A stretch of 22,073 bases of DNA from JBNKEI01 sp050288705 (GTDB lineage Bacteria; Myxococcota; Myxococcia; Myxococcales; UBA5297), in assembly GCA_050288705.1 (NCBI GenBank), contig JBNKEI010000135.1, positions 1 through 22,073 of the forward strand. Direction: 5' to 3'. Position numbers and translations under genes: made by a program. The first letter of the stretch is position 1. Each line of letters opens with the position of its first letter. This document shows, in pieces, positions 6,221 through 14,034 of this stretch. The notes under the pieces were generated by a model. The model searched no databases and was not told the DNA's origin. It saw only the letters and a list, made by a program, of their open reading frames with translations.

Positions 6221-8833
6221 ATGCTAAAAGATCGATTTCTTACCTTCCTCCTCATCTTTTTTGTTTCGACGTTATCACTGCATGCCGCAGGAGAAACTCT
6301 CACTATTGACGTTGCTAACCCGGGAATAAACATCAGCCCCACTCTTTACGGCGTATTCTTCGAAGAAATCAATCATGCCGGAGATGGCGGGCTTTACGCC
6401 GAGCTCATTAGAAATCGATCTTTTGATGACAGCACAGTCCCAATCTATTGGACATTGGTTGGGTCAGGTTCAGCAATCGGCTCACTTGCGATCGAAAAAT
6501 CCGACCTTTTGAATAGTGCTCAAACCAATGCCTTGCGACTAAATATTTCCCGGCTAGATACTGGTGAACGGGTTGGTGTTTCCAATAGCGGCTATTGGGG
6601 AATTGGTATTCGACCGGCAACAGCCTACGCGGTCAGCTTTTTCGCCAAGGCCGGCGACAATTTCACCGGAACGCTTGATATTAGCCTGGAAGGACCAGAG
6701 GGCACGGGAATTGTCTATGCTTCTACCAAGGTGAGTGGGGTGGAAACCACCTGGAAACAATTCCAGACCTCTCTATCCGTAGAGGAAGGAATTGAAACCA
6801 CCGATTCCGTACGCTTGGTCATTTCCAGCACTTCTACGGGAACAGTGTGGCTTGATGTGGTTTCGCTCACTCCTCCGACCTGGAATGGGAGAACCAATGG
6901 AATGCGTATAGACTTAGCGGAGATGGTCAAAAATCTTAATCCGAAATTTTTTCGTTTTCCTGGTGGATGTGTGGTGGAAGGCGATTCTTTAGCTAACGCC
7001 TTTCAATGGAAACAGACTATTGGCGATATTTCCGAACGACGGGGACACTGGAACCTCTGGGGATATCAAACTACTGGCGGACTAGGCTTTCACGAGTATT
7101 TACAACTATGCGAGGATTTGGGAGCAGAACCTTTATACGTGATTAACTGCGGAATCTCCCATAGCGATATTGTACCTCTAGCGGAACTTGACCCCTGGAT
7201 TCAAGATGCCCTAGACGCCATAGAGTACGCCAATGGACCTACCACCAGCTTCTGGGGCGCCAAGCGTGCAGCCAATGGTCATCCTGAGCCTTTTAATATC
7301 AAGTATGTAGAGATTGGAAACGAAAACAATTTCCAATATGAAAGGTATAAAGAACGCTACCCTCTTTTCTACTCCGCAATAAAAAATAAGTATCCGGAAA
7401 TTATTACTATTGCCAATGGCCTTATTCCCAATGAAAAAATAGAGGTTGTAGATGAACACTACTACATGAGCCCAGGATGGTTCATAGCCAATGCAGGGCG
7501 CTACGACAATGCCGATCGCAACGGCCCCAAAATATATGTAGGCGAGTATGCAGCAACATCAGAATGTGGAACCGGCAATTTTCGTGCTGCTTTAGGAGAG
7601 GCAGCATTCATGACTGGCTTGGAAAGAAATTCTGATATCGTGATAGCAGCCTCTTACGCGCCGCTATTTGTTAATAGTAACGACCGGAAATGGAATCCAG
7701 ACGCAATTGTATTTGATTCAGTAAAAGCATATGGCACGCCATCATATTATGTTCAGCAAATGTTTGGCCAAAATATGGGCGAGCAAATTCTTCCCAGTCA
7801 TTATACCAGCGATTCTAATTCTATTACCGGGGCTATTGGTCTGGGAACGTGGAACACTCAGAGCAACTTTGACGACGTTCTGGTTACAGGGCGCAATTCG
7901 ACCACCTTACTTAGCGACAATTTCTCTGATCCTTCACAATGGAATGTTTACAGCGGAGATTGGGAAATAAAATCGGGAACGTACAATCAGACTAAAAACG
8001 AAACAGACTGTCGGAGCACATTGGGCGATAGCGAATGGAGCGATTATACTTTCACTGTCAAGGCACGCAAGCAAGCAGGAGCAGAAGGTTTTCTAATTAT
8101 GTTTGGTGTTAAGGACAGCGATAACTATTTCTGGTGGAATATCGGCGGCTGGGGAAACACTAAACATGCCATTGAAAAAAGCGTTGACGGCCAGAAGTCA
8201 ACATTGGTATCGGTTCCGGGATCAATTAATACTAACCAATGGTACGATATAAAGATAGAGTTACAAGGATTGCGAATCCGCACCTATCTCAATAACGTCC
8301 TCATTCACGATATTGAAGACAAATCATGGGAGCCGATTCAGTATGTCTCCAGTTTAATACCTTCCACTGGCGAAATTATATTAAAAGTTGTCAATACATC
8401 CAACTCTAACCAAGATACAACTATTGTTCTAGATGGCGCCGATAAAGTCGAGTCGGGAAAGGAAATTCTTCTTACATCGGTTGGTTTGGATGACGAAAAC
8501 TCATTTTCAGCACCCAATAGAATAACACCTATTTACAGGTCACTGGCCGCGCTTGAGTCAACTTTCACCCACCAATTTCCCGCCCGCTCGGTTAGCGTAA
8601 TCAGGTTAGCTACCTCGAAAGCAGAACCCGACGTTAATCCAGATACTCAACCAGACCCTCCAAGCGACGGTGATACCCCAGAGACCGGCTCCAGCGATGT
8701 AGCTCCGAATCCGAGTTCGGGATGCTCATGTAGGAGTACTGGCGAAAACAAAATTGGTGGCCAATTGCTTATTATGCTCGTTGCCGCGGTATTCCTTTTG
8801 CGCCTAATAGTCAAAAAGCCACAAAAAAAATAA
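6221..8833 (+). CDS. Secreted GH51 alpha-L-arabinofuranosidase with inserted domain and MYXO-CTERM-like tail
   Basis: Likely removes terminal arabinofuranose from plant-type arabinan or arabinoxylan outside the cell. The 870-residue protein has a Sec signal (residues 1-22, cleavage near LHA), the family N-terminus GVFFEEINHAGDGGLYAEL (44-62), a CBM4/9-like beta-sandwich (about 80-220), and the catalytic barrel with FFRFPGG (243-249), acid/base E368 in GNEN and nucleophile E442 in GEY. A jelly-roll segment (about 545-705, resembling LamG/DUF1080-type domains) appears to sit inside the GH51 C-terminal sandwich, which resumes at GEIILKVVNTSNS (717) and ends near 797. An acidic Pro-rich linker (801-833) leads to GCSC (834-837), a helix of about 17 hydrophobic residues and a KKPQKK end, like a MYXO-CTERM sorting signal. 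No good ribosome site precedes ATG 6221. No other carbohydrate genes are nearby. Confidence 0.88.
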   Translation: MLKDRFLTFLLIFFVSTLSLHAAGETLTIDVANPGINISPTLYGVFFEEINHAGDGGLYAELIRNRSFDDSTVPIYWTLVGSGSAIGSLAIEKSDLLNSAQTNALRLNISRLDTGERVGVSNSGYWGIGIRPATAYAVSFFAKAGDNFTGTLDISLEGPEGTGIVYASTKVSGVETTWKQFQTSLSVEEGIETTDSVRLVISSTSTGTVWLDVVSLTPPTWNGRTNGMRIDLAEMVKNLNPKFFRFPGGCVVEGDSLANAFQWKQTIGDISERRGHWNLWGYQTTGGLGFHEYLQLCEDLGAEPLYVINCGISHSDIVPLAELDPWIQDALDAIEYANGPTTSFWGAKRAANGHPEPFNIKYVEIGNENNFQYERYKERYPLFYSAIKNKYPEIITIANGLIPNEKIEVVDEHYYMSPGWFIANAGRYDNADRNGPKIYVGEYAATSECGTGNFRAALGEAAFMTGLERNSDIVIAASYAPLFVNSNDRKWNPDAIVFDSVKAYGTPSYYVQQMFGQNMGEQILPSHYTSDSNSITGAIGLGTWNTQSNFDDVLVTGRNSTTLLSDNFSDPSQWNVYSGDWEIKSGTYNQTKNETDCRSTLGDSEWSDYTFTVKARKQAGAEGFLIMFGVKDSDNYFWWNIGGWGNTKHAIEKSVDGQKSTLVSVPGSINTNQWYDIKIELQGLRIRTYLNNVLIHDIEDKSWEPIQYVSSLIPSTGEIILKVVNTSNSNQDTTIVLDGADKVESGKEILLTSVGLDDENSFSAPNRITPIYRSLAALESTFTHQFPARSVSVIRLATSKAEPDVNPDTQPDPPSDGDTPETGSSDVAPNPSSGCSCRSTGENKIGGQLLIMLVAAVFLLRLIVKKPQKK

Positions 8834-8921
8834 AAGAGGTAAACTAAACAACAAGTCGTATGCGGTCTGCCCACCTTATGAATTTCCAACAACGAACCGA
8901 AACACCTTAACAGAGGCAACT

Positions 8922-9152
8922 ATGATTTTACTTCGCCGCCTCGATGGTTCGGAGCTGGTTATCAACATCGATCACGTGTTGAGCGTGGAAAAAACGCCCG
9001 ACACAGTCATCACTTTGACCACTGGGGCACGACTCATGGTTCGTGAAAGCGTTGACGACATTATTCAGCGGGCCATCGATTACCACCGACAAATTCATCA
9101 CAGACTGCGCGTGGTTGATTCTGCTTCGTCCCAGGAGGAAGAGGAGATTTAG
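8922..9152 (+). CDS. flbD: FlbD/SwrD-family flagellar protein
   Basis: Small (76-residue) cytoplasmic protein of the FlbD family, recognised from the whole-length pattern MILLRRLDGSELVIN and the central VEKTPDTVITLTTGARLMV, followed by a helix with RESVDDIIQRAIDY. The Bacillus relative SwrD supports stator power for swarming, so its place directly before motA and motB fits. AGAGG (8912-8916) precedes ATG 8922. Its stop is 4 nt before the motA start. The C-terminus ends in an acidic EEEEI run whose codons (GAGGAAGAGGAG) may serve as the motA ribosome site. Confidence 0.85.
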   Translation: MILLRRLDGSELVINIDHVLSVEKTPDTVITLTTGARLMVRESVDDIIQRAIDYHRQIHHRLRVVDSASSQEEEEI

Positions 9153-9156
9153 GGGG

Positions 9157-9927
9157 ATGGATCTAGCCACAATAGGCGGAATTATTCTGGCCATTGGCAT
9201 GATTCTGGCCGGCCAAGCCTTGGAAGGCGGGCATGTCGGTTCGATTCTCCAGGGAACCGCCGCCTTAATTGTTTTTGGTGGAACCATTGGCGCTACTATG
9301 GTCGCCTTCCCCATGAAGGATTTCATGCGCGGAGTAAAAATGTTCAAGGCTGCTTTTACTGAAAAGGCAGTGGACTTAAACGGCCTAATAAAACAAATTG
9401 TAGAGTTGGCTGGAATCGCTAGACGCGACGGGGTACTCGCTTTAGAAGGCCGACTAGGAAGCATTGAAGACCCATTTCTTCGTAAAGCGCTCCAATTCAT
9501 AGTGGACGGAGTGGATGCGGGGGTTGCGCGAAGTGCCCTAGAAACCCAAATCGAGGCCGAATTCGAAGAAAATTCCGTTGGTGCCAAAATCTATGAATCC
9601 GCGGGAGGATTTGCTCCTACTGTAGGTATTTTGGGCGCCGTCCTCGGCCTTATCCATGTAATGGAAAATCTTAATGACCCTTCTAAATTGGGCGGAGGCA
9701 TTGCAACTGCGTTTGTAGCCACAGTGTATGGAGTTGGAATAGCCAATCTTATTTTTTTGCCAGTAGCCGCCAAGTTGAAACGAAAATTGGGAATCGAACG
9801 AGACCGCAAAACCATGATTGCGGAAGGTGTGCTGGCCATTCAAGAAGGACTTAACCCCCGAGTATTAGAGGAACGTTTAGCGGCTTTTGCTCACGAGTCC
9901 AGCTCACCCCCACAAACTCCCGGATAA
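9157..9927 (+). CDS. motA: Flagellar motor stator protein MotA
   Basis: Inner-membrane stator subunit that converts ion flow into flagellar rotation with MotB. I start it at ATG 9157 (MDLATIGGIILAIG, first membrane helix), 4 nt after flbD, rather than at the in-frame ATG 9043, which would add a 38-residue basic extension read through flbD. The 256-residue product has four hydrophobic segments (about 3-20, 30-50, 152-170 and 183-203), a cytoplasmic loop with R90 and E98 in the region that contacts the rotor in E. coli, and the conserved proline P154 in APTVGILGAVLGL. GAGGAG at 9141-9146 is the likely ribosome site; AGGGGG also touches the ATG. Confidence 0.93.
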   Translation: MDLATIGGIILAIGMILAGQALEGGHVGSILQGTAALIVFGGTIGATMVAFPMKDFMRGVKMFKAAFTEKAVDLNGLIKQIVELAGIARRDGVLALEGRLGSIEDPFLRKALQFIVDGVDAGVARSALETQIEAEFEENSVGAKIYESAGGFAPTVGILGAVLGLIHVMENLNDPSKLGGGIATAFVATVYGVGIANLIFLPVAAKLKRKLGIERDRKTMIAEGVLAIQEGLNPRVLEERLAAFAHESSSPPQTPG

Positions 9928-9935
9928 TTTCAAAT

Positions 9936-10691
9936 ATGGCCAAGAAAAAGCATGCGGAAGAGCACGAAAACCATGAACGATGGCTGGTTTCTTACGCCGA
10001 CTTTATTACCTTGTTATTCGCATTTTTTGTGGTCATGTATGCAATCAGTCGTGTAGATAACAAAAAACTTGAACAGACTGCGACTTCAATTCGCTGGGCT
10101 CTTCATATGCAAGGCAGTGGAGGAACTAACGCTTTGCCAATTTTTCAAGGTCCTCAAGGAACCGGACTTGATTTAGGATCTGCTGCTCCCAAAAGCAAAT
10201 CTGTACAACAACGAGCGGCAGAAAAATGGCGTAACCGACTGGAAAAGCGATTGCGTCCTCTACTAATGGAGCGTAACGCCAGCGTGATTGTGGAAGCAGA
10301 AGGGCAAAGACTAGCAGTACGGCTAGGAGCTTCCCGCTTTTTTGACTCTGGCCACGCAGTGTTGCGACCCGAGGCTCTACCCGTTCTCGACTCGGTGGGG
10401 CTAGAACTCAAAGCATTGCAGCGTCATATTCGCGTGGAAGGCCATACTGACTCCTTGGTTCCCAATGGTGATCGCTTTCGCAACAACTGGGACCTCTCGG
10501 CAGCACGCGCCGCAACCGTGGCCAACTATTTGGAAGAAGCCTTGCGTATACCTGCTAATTCGCTTTCGGCAGTTGGTCGAGCCTCCACCATGCCTATTGC
10601 TAAAAATGATGCGCCCGAGGGACGCGAAATGAATCGCCGTATCGAATTAGTGGTGGAACTCGATACCAGTGAGTCACTCCCTACCAAATAG
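9936..10691 (+). CDS. motB: Flagellar motor protein MotB (OmpA-like peptidoglycan-binding)
   Basis: Stator partner of MotA, anchored to peptidoglycan. The 251-residue protein has a short basic cytoplasmic start, one membrane helix (about 22-38) with the ion-carrying aspartate D22 in SYADFITLLFAFFVVMYA, a plug/linker region, and a C-terminal OmpA domain with EGHTDS (168-173) and NNWDLSAARA (183-192) contacting peptidoglycan. It starts 8 nt after the motA stop with no clear ribosome site, so translation may depend on coupling. Ion choice (H+ or Na+) cannot be stated from the sequence. No other flagellar structural genes are in the window. Confidence 0.93.
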   Translation: MAKKKHAEEHENHERWLVSYADFITLLFAFFVVMYAISRVDNKKLEQTATSIRWALHMQGSGGTNALPIFQGPQGTGLDLGSAAPKSKSVQQRAAEKWRNRLEKRLRPLLMERNASVIVEAEGQRLAVRLGASRFFDSGHAVLRPEALPVLDSVGLELKALQRHIRVEGHTDSLVPNGDRFRNNWDLSAARAATVANYLEEALRIPANSLSAVGRASTMPIAKNDAPEGREMNRRIELVVELDTSESLPTK

Positions 10692-10781
10692 TCTATGGCA
10701 CATGGCCGATAGCATGCCTATTTCTCGCTTGTGTCCTTCTCGCCTGCTTTAGAGAGCACCTTTCTTTCCAAGGCTGTGCGA

Positions 10782-10790
10782 TGGTATACT
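10782..10790 (+). promoter_or_regulatory. Candidate extended -10 promoter
   Basis: TGG followed by TATACT (10785-10790) forms an extended -10 element in the motB to 10853 gap; the -35 region at 10762-10767 is poor, as is usual for extended -10 promoters. It would start a transcript for the small unknown gene and possibly dnaX-ybaB-recR. Confidence 0.4.
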
Positions 10791-10852
10791 GCAAAGTAGT
10801 TATACGCCTGTAAGCTTTGCCTTAAACCAATTTGGGGGACCAGGAGTGGACT

Positions 10853-11221
10853 ATGGAAAAGGCTACTATCCGGTCAATCATTGAAGACGCTGTTCAAAAG
10901 GAGGGTTTGGAACGTTCTTATACTCAGCAGCTCATCGAACTTTTTGAAGGCAAAGGAATTGATTTAAAATCTGATGGCAAAGCTTATGAGCAAGCAGTGC
11001 GCGATACCTGCAAGCTTCAGGCAGCCATGAAGGCAACCGAATTCCGTACTTTGGAAGCCAAAAAGAAATTAGACACTGCCATAGGTGAAATTGCTCACAG
11101 TTGGGAAGAACTGGTAAAACAAGTCTACCGATTGCAAGATCTTGTTTCCAATAGCCACCAATCTCGGCTTGCGCAGAAACGCTTCAAGGAACTACATTGG
11201 CCTTCGCAGGTACTTCATTAG
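10853..11221 (+). CDS. Conserved-looking helical protein of unknown function
   Basis: I do not recognise this 122-residue protein. ATG 10853 is preceded by AGGAG (10842-10846) at 6 nt, a better start than the in-frame TTG at 10832. The sequence is charged, without signal peptide, membrane segment or cysteine pairs beyond a single Cys, and appears almost wholly alpha-helical: an N-terminal helical part (ATIRSIIEDAVQKEG, QQLIELFEGKGIDL) and a long coiled-coil-like stretch (about residues 45-105: EQAVRDTCKLQAAMKATEF to WEELVKQVYRLQDLV). It lies 59 nt upstream of dnaX on the same strand, so it may be co-expressed with the replication/repair genes. Function cannot be inferred from position alone. 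Confidence 0.65.
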   Translation: MEKATIRSIIEDAVQKEGLERSYTQQLIELFEGKGIDLKSDGKAYEQAVRDTCKLQAAMKATEFRTLEAKKKLDTAIGEIAHSWEELVKQVYRLQDLVSNSHQSRLAQKRFKELHWPSQVLH

Positions 11222-11280
11222 GCGTGTAAACCTTTACCAGATCAAATCAGCTAGTAGTTATGTTATAAGGTGGCGCACTT

Positions 11281-12474
11281 ATGAGCTATCTCGTACTAGC
11301 GCGAAAGTGGCGTCCCCAACTTTTTGCAGACATGACAGGCCAAGAGCACGTAGTTAGAACTCTGGCCAATGCTATTTCCCAGGGGCGAGTAGCCCACGCT
11401 TTTTTGTTTTGCGGTCCGCGGGGAGTAGGCAAAACTAGCGCTGCTCGATTACTAGCGAGAGCGCTTAACTGTGAAATTGGGCCTACGCCGGAACCTTGCG
11501 GAAAATGCCACCCCTGCAGAGAAATTGCCTTAGGAACTTCCGTCGATGTGGCGGAAATTGATGGTGCTTCCAACAACAGCGTAGAAGACGTACGCCAAAT
11601 AAGGGAGCGGGTAACCTATTTACCCCAAAGAGATCGCCACAAGATTTACATAATTGACGAAGTTCACATGCTCTCTACCTCAGCATTTAACGCCCTGCTG
11701 AAAACCTTGGAAGAGCCCCCTCCCCACGTAAAATTCATTTTTGCTACCACTGAGCCCCACAAACTTCCCGATACCATTCTTTCCCGTTGCCAACGCCATA
11801 ATTTCCGACGAATTCACGCCGCACGAATGATGGAGCGGCTAGAGCATATTACCACCGCCGAGGGCGCTTCTCTTTCACCACGCTCGCTGGCATTAATTGT
11901 TCGCCAATCCGAAGGAGGAATGCGTGACGCGCTTTCTTTGCTAGACATGGTGCTATCAGCCTGTGGTCACTCGCCATCGGAAGAAACAGTTGCCGAAGCA
12001 TTAGGGATGGTTGACCAAACCGCCATTCATGAGCTGTGTAAGGCATTAATCCAAAAAGAGGCGAAGCCGATTTTGGTGCGTGTCGATGAACTCCATAGCA
12101 AGGGAGTAGATTTTAAACGTCTTGCCGAGGAAATAGCCCTTTATTTGCGTCATTTGCTCATTGGTCGAATTACGGGAGAAGCTCCGGAGGAGTTGGCTGA
12201 TTTCGAAAAAAAGGCAATCCTTGATCTGGCACAAGAAGCTGACCCTACCCACTTAATCCGCCTTTTCGACTTAGCTCAATCAGCGATATGGGAAATTTCT
12301 CGGGCTGCACAGCCAAAACTAGCCATGGAGGTTGCTCTTTTAAAATGTATCCACCTGGCCCCGGGAATTTCCATTCCGGAAATCTTAACTCGGGTTGAGT
12401 CTTTGGCATCACAGCTTTCCACTTCTGCGGTCGCCGAGGGAGGGCGACCGCCCCCCCTTCCCTTTCGTTCCTAA
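11281..12474 (+). CDS. dnaX: DNA polymerase III clamp loader subunit DnaX, frame-0 (gamma-like) product
   Basis: ATPase of the clamp loader that puts the sliding clamp on DNA. The 397 residues hold domain I-II with Walker A GPRGVGKT (45-52), the zinc cysteines C64, C73, C76 and C79, Walker B IIDEVH (124-129) and sensor SRC (168-170), then the collar domain III up to about 375. The frame ends at TAA 12472-12474 in a Pro-rich tail (GGRPPPLPFRS). The remaining tau part (domains IV-V) is in the +1 frame from 12458. The short product therefore corresponds to gamma, the shifted one (392 + 191 = 583 residues) to tau. AAGGTGG (11267-11273) precedes ATG 11281. ybaB and recR follow, the classic gene order. 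Confidence 0.93.
   Translation: MSYLVLARKWRPQLFADMTGQEHVVRTLANAISQGRVAHAFLFCGPRGVGKTSAARLLARALNCEIGPTPEPCGKCHPCREIALGTSVDVAEIDGASNNSVEDVRQIRERVTYLPQRDRHKIYIIDEVHMLSTSAFNALLKTLEEPPPHVKFIFATTEPHKLPDTILSRCQRHNFRRIHAARMMERLEHITTAEGASLSPRSLALIVRQSEGGMRDALSLLDMVLSACGHSPSEETVAEALGMVDQTAIHELCKALIQKEAKPILVRVDELHSKGVDFKRLAEEIALYLRHLLIGRITGEAPEELADFEKKAILDLAQEADPTHLIRLFDLAQSAIWEISRAAQPKLAMEVALLKCIHLAPGISIPEILTRVESLASQLSTSAVAEGGRPPPLPFRS
12427..12459 (+). promoter_or_regulatory. Putative programmed frameshift/slippage element in dnaX
   Basis: A perfect 9-bp GC-rich hairpin, GCGGTCGCC (12427-12435) and GGCGACCGC (12443-12451) with loop GAGGGAG, runs into seven C (12451-12457) followed by TT. In frame 0 the codons are CCG CCC CCC CTT; a tRNA on CCC 12454-12456 can re-pair perfectly one base forward on CCC 12455-12457, entering the tau frame at TTC 12458. 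AGGGAGG (12437-12443) in the loop looks like a Shine-Dalgarno sequence, as used to stimulate frameshifting in E. coli dnaX and prfB. Transcriptional slippage on the C run, helped by the adjacent hairpin, would give the same result. One surplus C from a sequencing error is the main alternative. Confidence 0.55.
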
Positions 12475-13033
12475 CATTGCTCCCCCAACTCCTAGTGTTT
12501 CTTCACCGACTGCAGAGCTGGCTTCGCCCCCTAACCGGAAAATAAAACGCGACCAAGCCCCTGCATGCCCAATTGATGCTCACACTATTTGGCGAGAAGT
12601 AGTCGCTTCTCTTCGAAGCCAAAAAAAAGATTTGTTGGCCTCGGCCCTTTCTCATTCGCGAGTTATTTGTATTGAGCCTGGGAGCGTTAGAATTGGATTC
12701 GAATTAAAACACGGAATGTATCGTCGGCAAGCGGAAAGACTTCAAAAAGAAATTGAAAGCATTCTGGGAACTATTCTGAAATCCCCCACTGGCCTGCAAA
12801 TAGAGACTGTTTCTTCTGCTAGCTCGTTTTTTTCATTAGCAGAAGAAGAAAGCAACCGTGTTCGCGCCCGCGAAGAACGCATTCTTCAAAGCAGCAAAGA
12901 GCACCCCGCTGTAAAAGCCACGCTGGAGATTTTGAAAGGAACTATTGAGCAGATTCGTATTCTTGATAAAAACGAAGAAATGCAACATACCGAGGATGAC
13001 AATTTACACTTTGCCCAAGAAGCAGATGACTAA
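12458..13033 (+). CDS. dnaX: DnaX tau-specific C-terminal part (domains IV-V), +1 frame
   Basis: Continuation of dnaX in the +1 frame, about 191 residues. It begins with a flexible Pro/Ser-rich linker (FPFVPNIAPPTPSVSSP), then a domain typical of the tau C-terminus: WREVVASLRSQKKDLLASAL, a beta segment VICIEPGSVRIGFELKH, and RQAERLQKEIESILGTIL, followed by an acidic, helical tail. In E. coli this part of tau binds the DnaB helicase and the polymerase alpha subunit, so it links two core polymerases. An ATG at 12395 in this frame exists, but it lies inside the frame-0 collar-domain coding region and has no ribosome site, so I treat this as the shifted half of one gene, not a separate gene. Confidence 0.8.
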   Translation, partial: FPFVPNIAPPTPSVSSPTAELASPPNRKIKRDQAPACPIDAHTIWREVVASLRSQKKDLLASALSHSRVICIEPGSVRIGFELKHGMYRRQAERLQKEIESILGTILKSPTGLQIETVSSASSFFSLAEEESNRVRAREERILQSSKEHPAVKATLEILKGTIEQIRILDKNEEMQHTEDDNLHFAQEADD

Positions 13034-13100
13034 GTAGCATTCCAATAATATTGGTACCTCACCTAACGACCAATGAGTCTACAGCGCACCGGAGAACCAC

Positions 13101-13418
13101 ATGCCAGGAATCGACGTCAACTACTTTATCCGCCAAGCAAACAAGCTTAACGAACGCATTGAGAAGCGAAAACAAGAATTAGCTAATGAAAATTGTGAAG
13201 GTAAGTCCGGTGGAGGCCTTGTTATTGCCACGGTTAATGGAACCCAAGAACTTAAGGGTTTACGCATTGACCCCAAAGCACTGGAAGGCGGCGACACCGC
13301 CATGCTTGAAGACCTCATTGTGGCTGCCATTAATCAAGCTTTAGACGCATCGAAAAACAAAATGAAAGCAGAGCTAGAAAAACTATCCGGTGGAGTCAAA
13401 ATTCCAGGTCTAACGTAA
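13101..13418 (+). CDS. ybaB: YbaB/EbfC nucleoid-associated protein
   Basis: Small DNA-binding dimer (105 residues) of the YbaB/EbfC family. The family pattern is clear: N-terminal helix with a Q/K-rich coiled coil, then GGGLVIATVNGTQELKGLRIDP (a beta-hairpin core), a helix MLEDLIVAAINQALDASKNKM, and the Gly-rich end SGGVKIPGL. GGAG (13091-13094) precedes ATG 13101. It sits between dnaX and recR, as in most bacteria, and recR begins one base after its stop, so the two are translationally linked. Confidence 0.95.
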   Translation: MPGIDVNYFIRQANKLNERIEKRKQELANENCEGKSGGGLVIATVNGTQELKGLRIDPKALEGGDTAMLEDLIVAAINQALDASKNKMKAELEKLSGGVKIPGLT

Positions 13419-13419
13419 T

Positions 13420-14013
13420 ATGACGCCTAACCCCATTCAACGCCTAGTTGCTGAGCTGGCTAAGTTACCAGGTATTGGTGAAAAAACAGCACAGCGACTT
13501 GCTTTTCACATTCTTAAATCGCCCAAAGAATATGCTCGCAATTTGTCGCGAGCACTTTGGGAAATTACCGAAAAAGTAAGACTATGCTCAGTTTGTTGCA
13601 CTCTCACCGAAAATGACCCGTGTCCTATTTGCACTGATCCCAAACGCGATAGCACTATTCTCTGCGTGGTGGAGGGGGTCGCCGATCTATTGGCAGTCGA
13701 ACGAACCCGTGAATTCAAGGGCCGCTACCATGTTCTTCACGGAGTGCTCTCTCCCATGGATGGAATTGGTCCTGAACAGCTACGAATTCAAGAATTATTA
13801 GCTCGCTTGGCTCCCATAGCTCCCAAAGAAATTATTATAGCCACTAATCCAGATGTAGAAGGCGAAGTAACTGCGCTTTACCTAGGAAAACTCATCAAAC
13901 CACTGAGCATACGGGTAACTCGTATTGCGCAAGGGGTTCCTATGGGCGGAGACCTAGAGTATGCCGATCAGGTAACCCTTGCCCGAGCATTAACTGGCCG
14001 ACGGGACTTGTAG
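13420..14013 (+). CDS. recR: Recombination mediator RecR
   Basis: Part of the RecF(O)R pathway that loads RecA on gapped DNA. The 197-residue protein has all expected parts: helix-hairpin-helix LPGIGEKTAQRLAFHIL (16-32), a C4 zinc finger (C56, C59, C68, C71), the Toprim domain with VVEG (83-86) and TNPDVEGE (142-149), and the C-terminal Walker-B-like region ending in ALTGRRDL. ATG 13420 is one base after the ybaB stop. It ends 21 nt from the convergent lipase-like gene, with no clear terminator in between. Confidence 0.95.
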   Translation: MTPNPIQRLVAELAKLPGIGEKTAQRLAFHILKSPKEYARNLSRALWEITEKVRLCSVCCTLTENDPCPICTDPKRDSTILCVVEGVADLLAVERTREFKGRYHVLHGVLSPMDGIGPEQLRIQELLARLAPIAPKEIIIATNPDVEGEVTALYLGKLIKPLSIRVTRIAQGVPMGGDLEYADQVTLARALTGRRDL

Positions 14014-14034
14014 AAATAGATGAAAGCAAGCCCC

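Noticed and set aside
9043..9156. Longer MotA start at ATG 9043
   Set aside because: It adds 38 residues read out of frame through flbD with no MotA similarity; ATG 9157 gives the normal N-terminal helix and has a ribosome site.
10692..10707. TGGCAC as a sigma-54 promoter after motB
   Set aside because: The -24-like TGGCAC is followed at the right distance by CGAT, not a TTGC-type -12 element.
10832..10852. TTG start for the small gene before dnaX
   Set aside because: ATG 10853 has AGGAG at 6 nt, whereas TTG 10832 has no ribosome site.
12395..13033. Separate plus-strand gene starting at ATG 12395
   Set aside because: Its first 20 codons overlap dnaX collar-domain coding, there is no ribosome site, and the protein is the tau C-terminal part; it is the +1 continuation of dnaX.
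13042..13054. CCAAT/ATTGG inverted repeat between dnaX and ybaB
   Set aside because: Five-base AT-rich arms with a 3-nt spacer are expected by chance.
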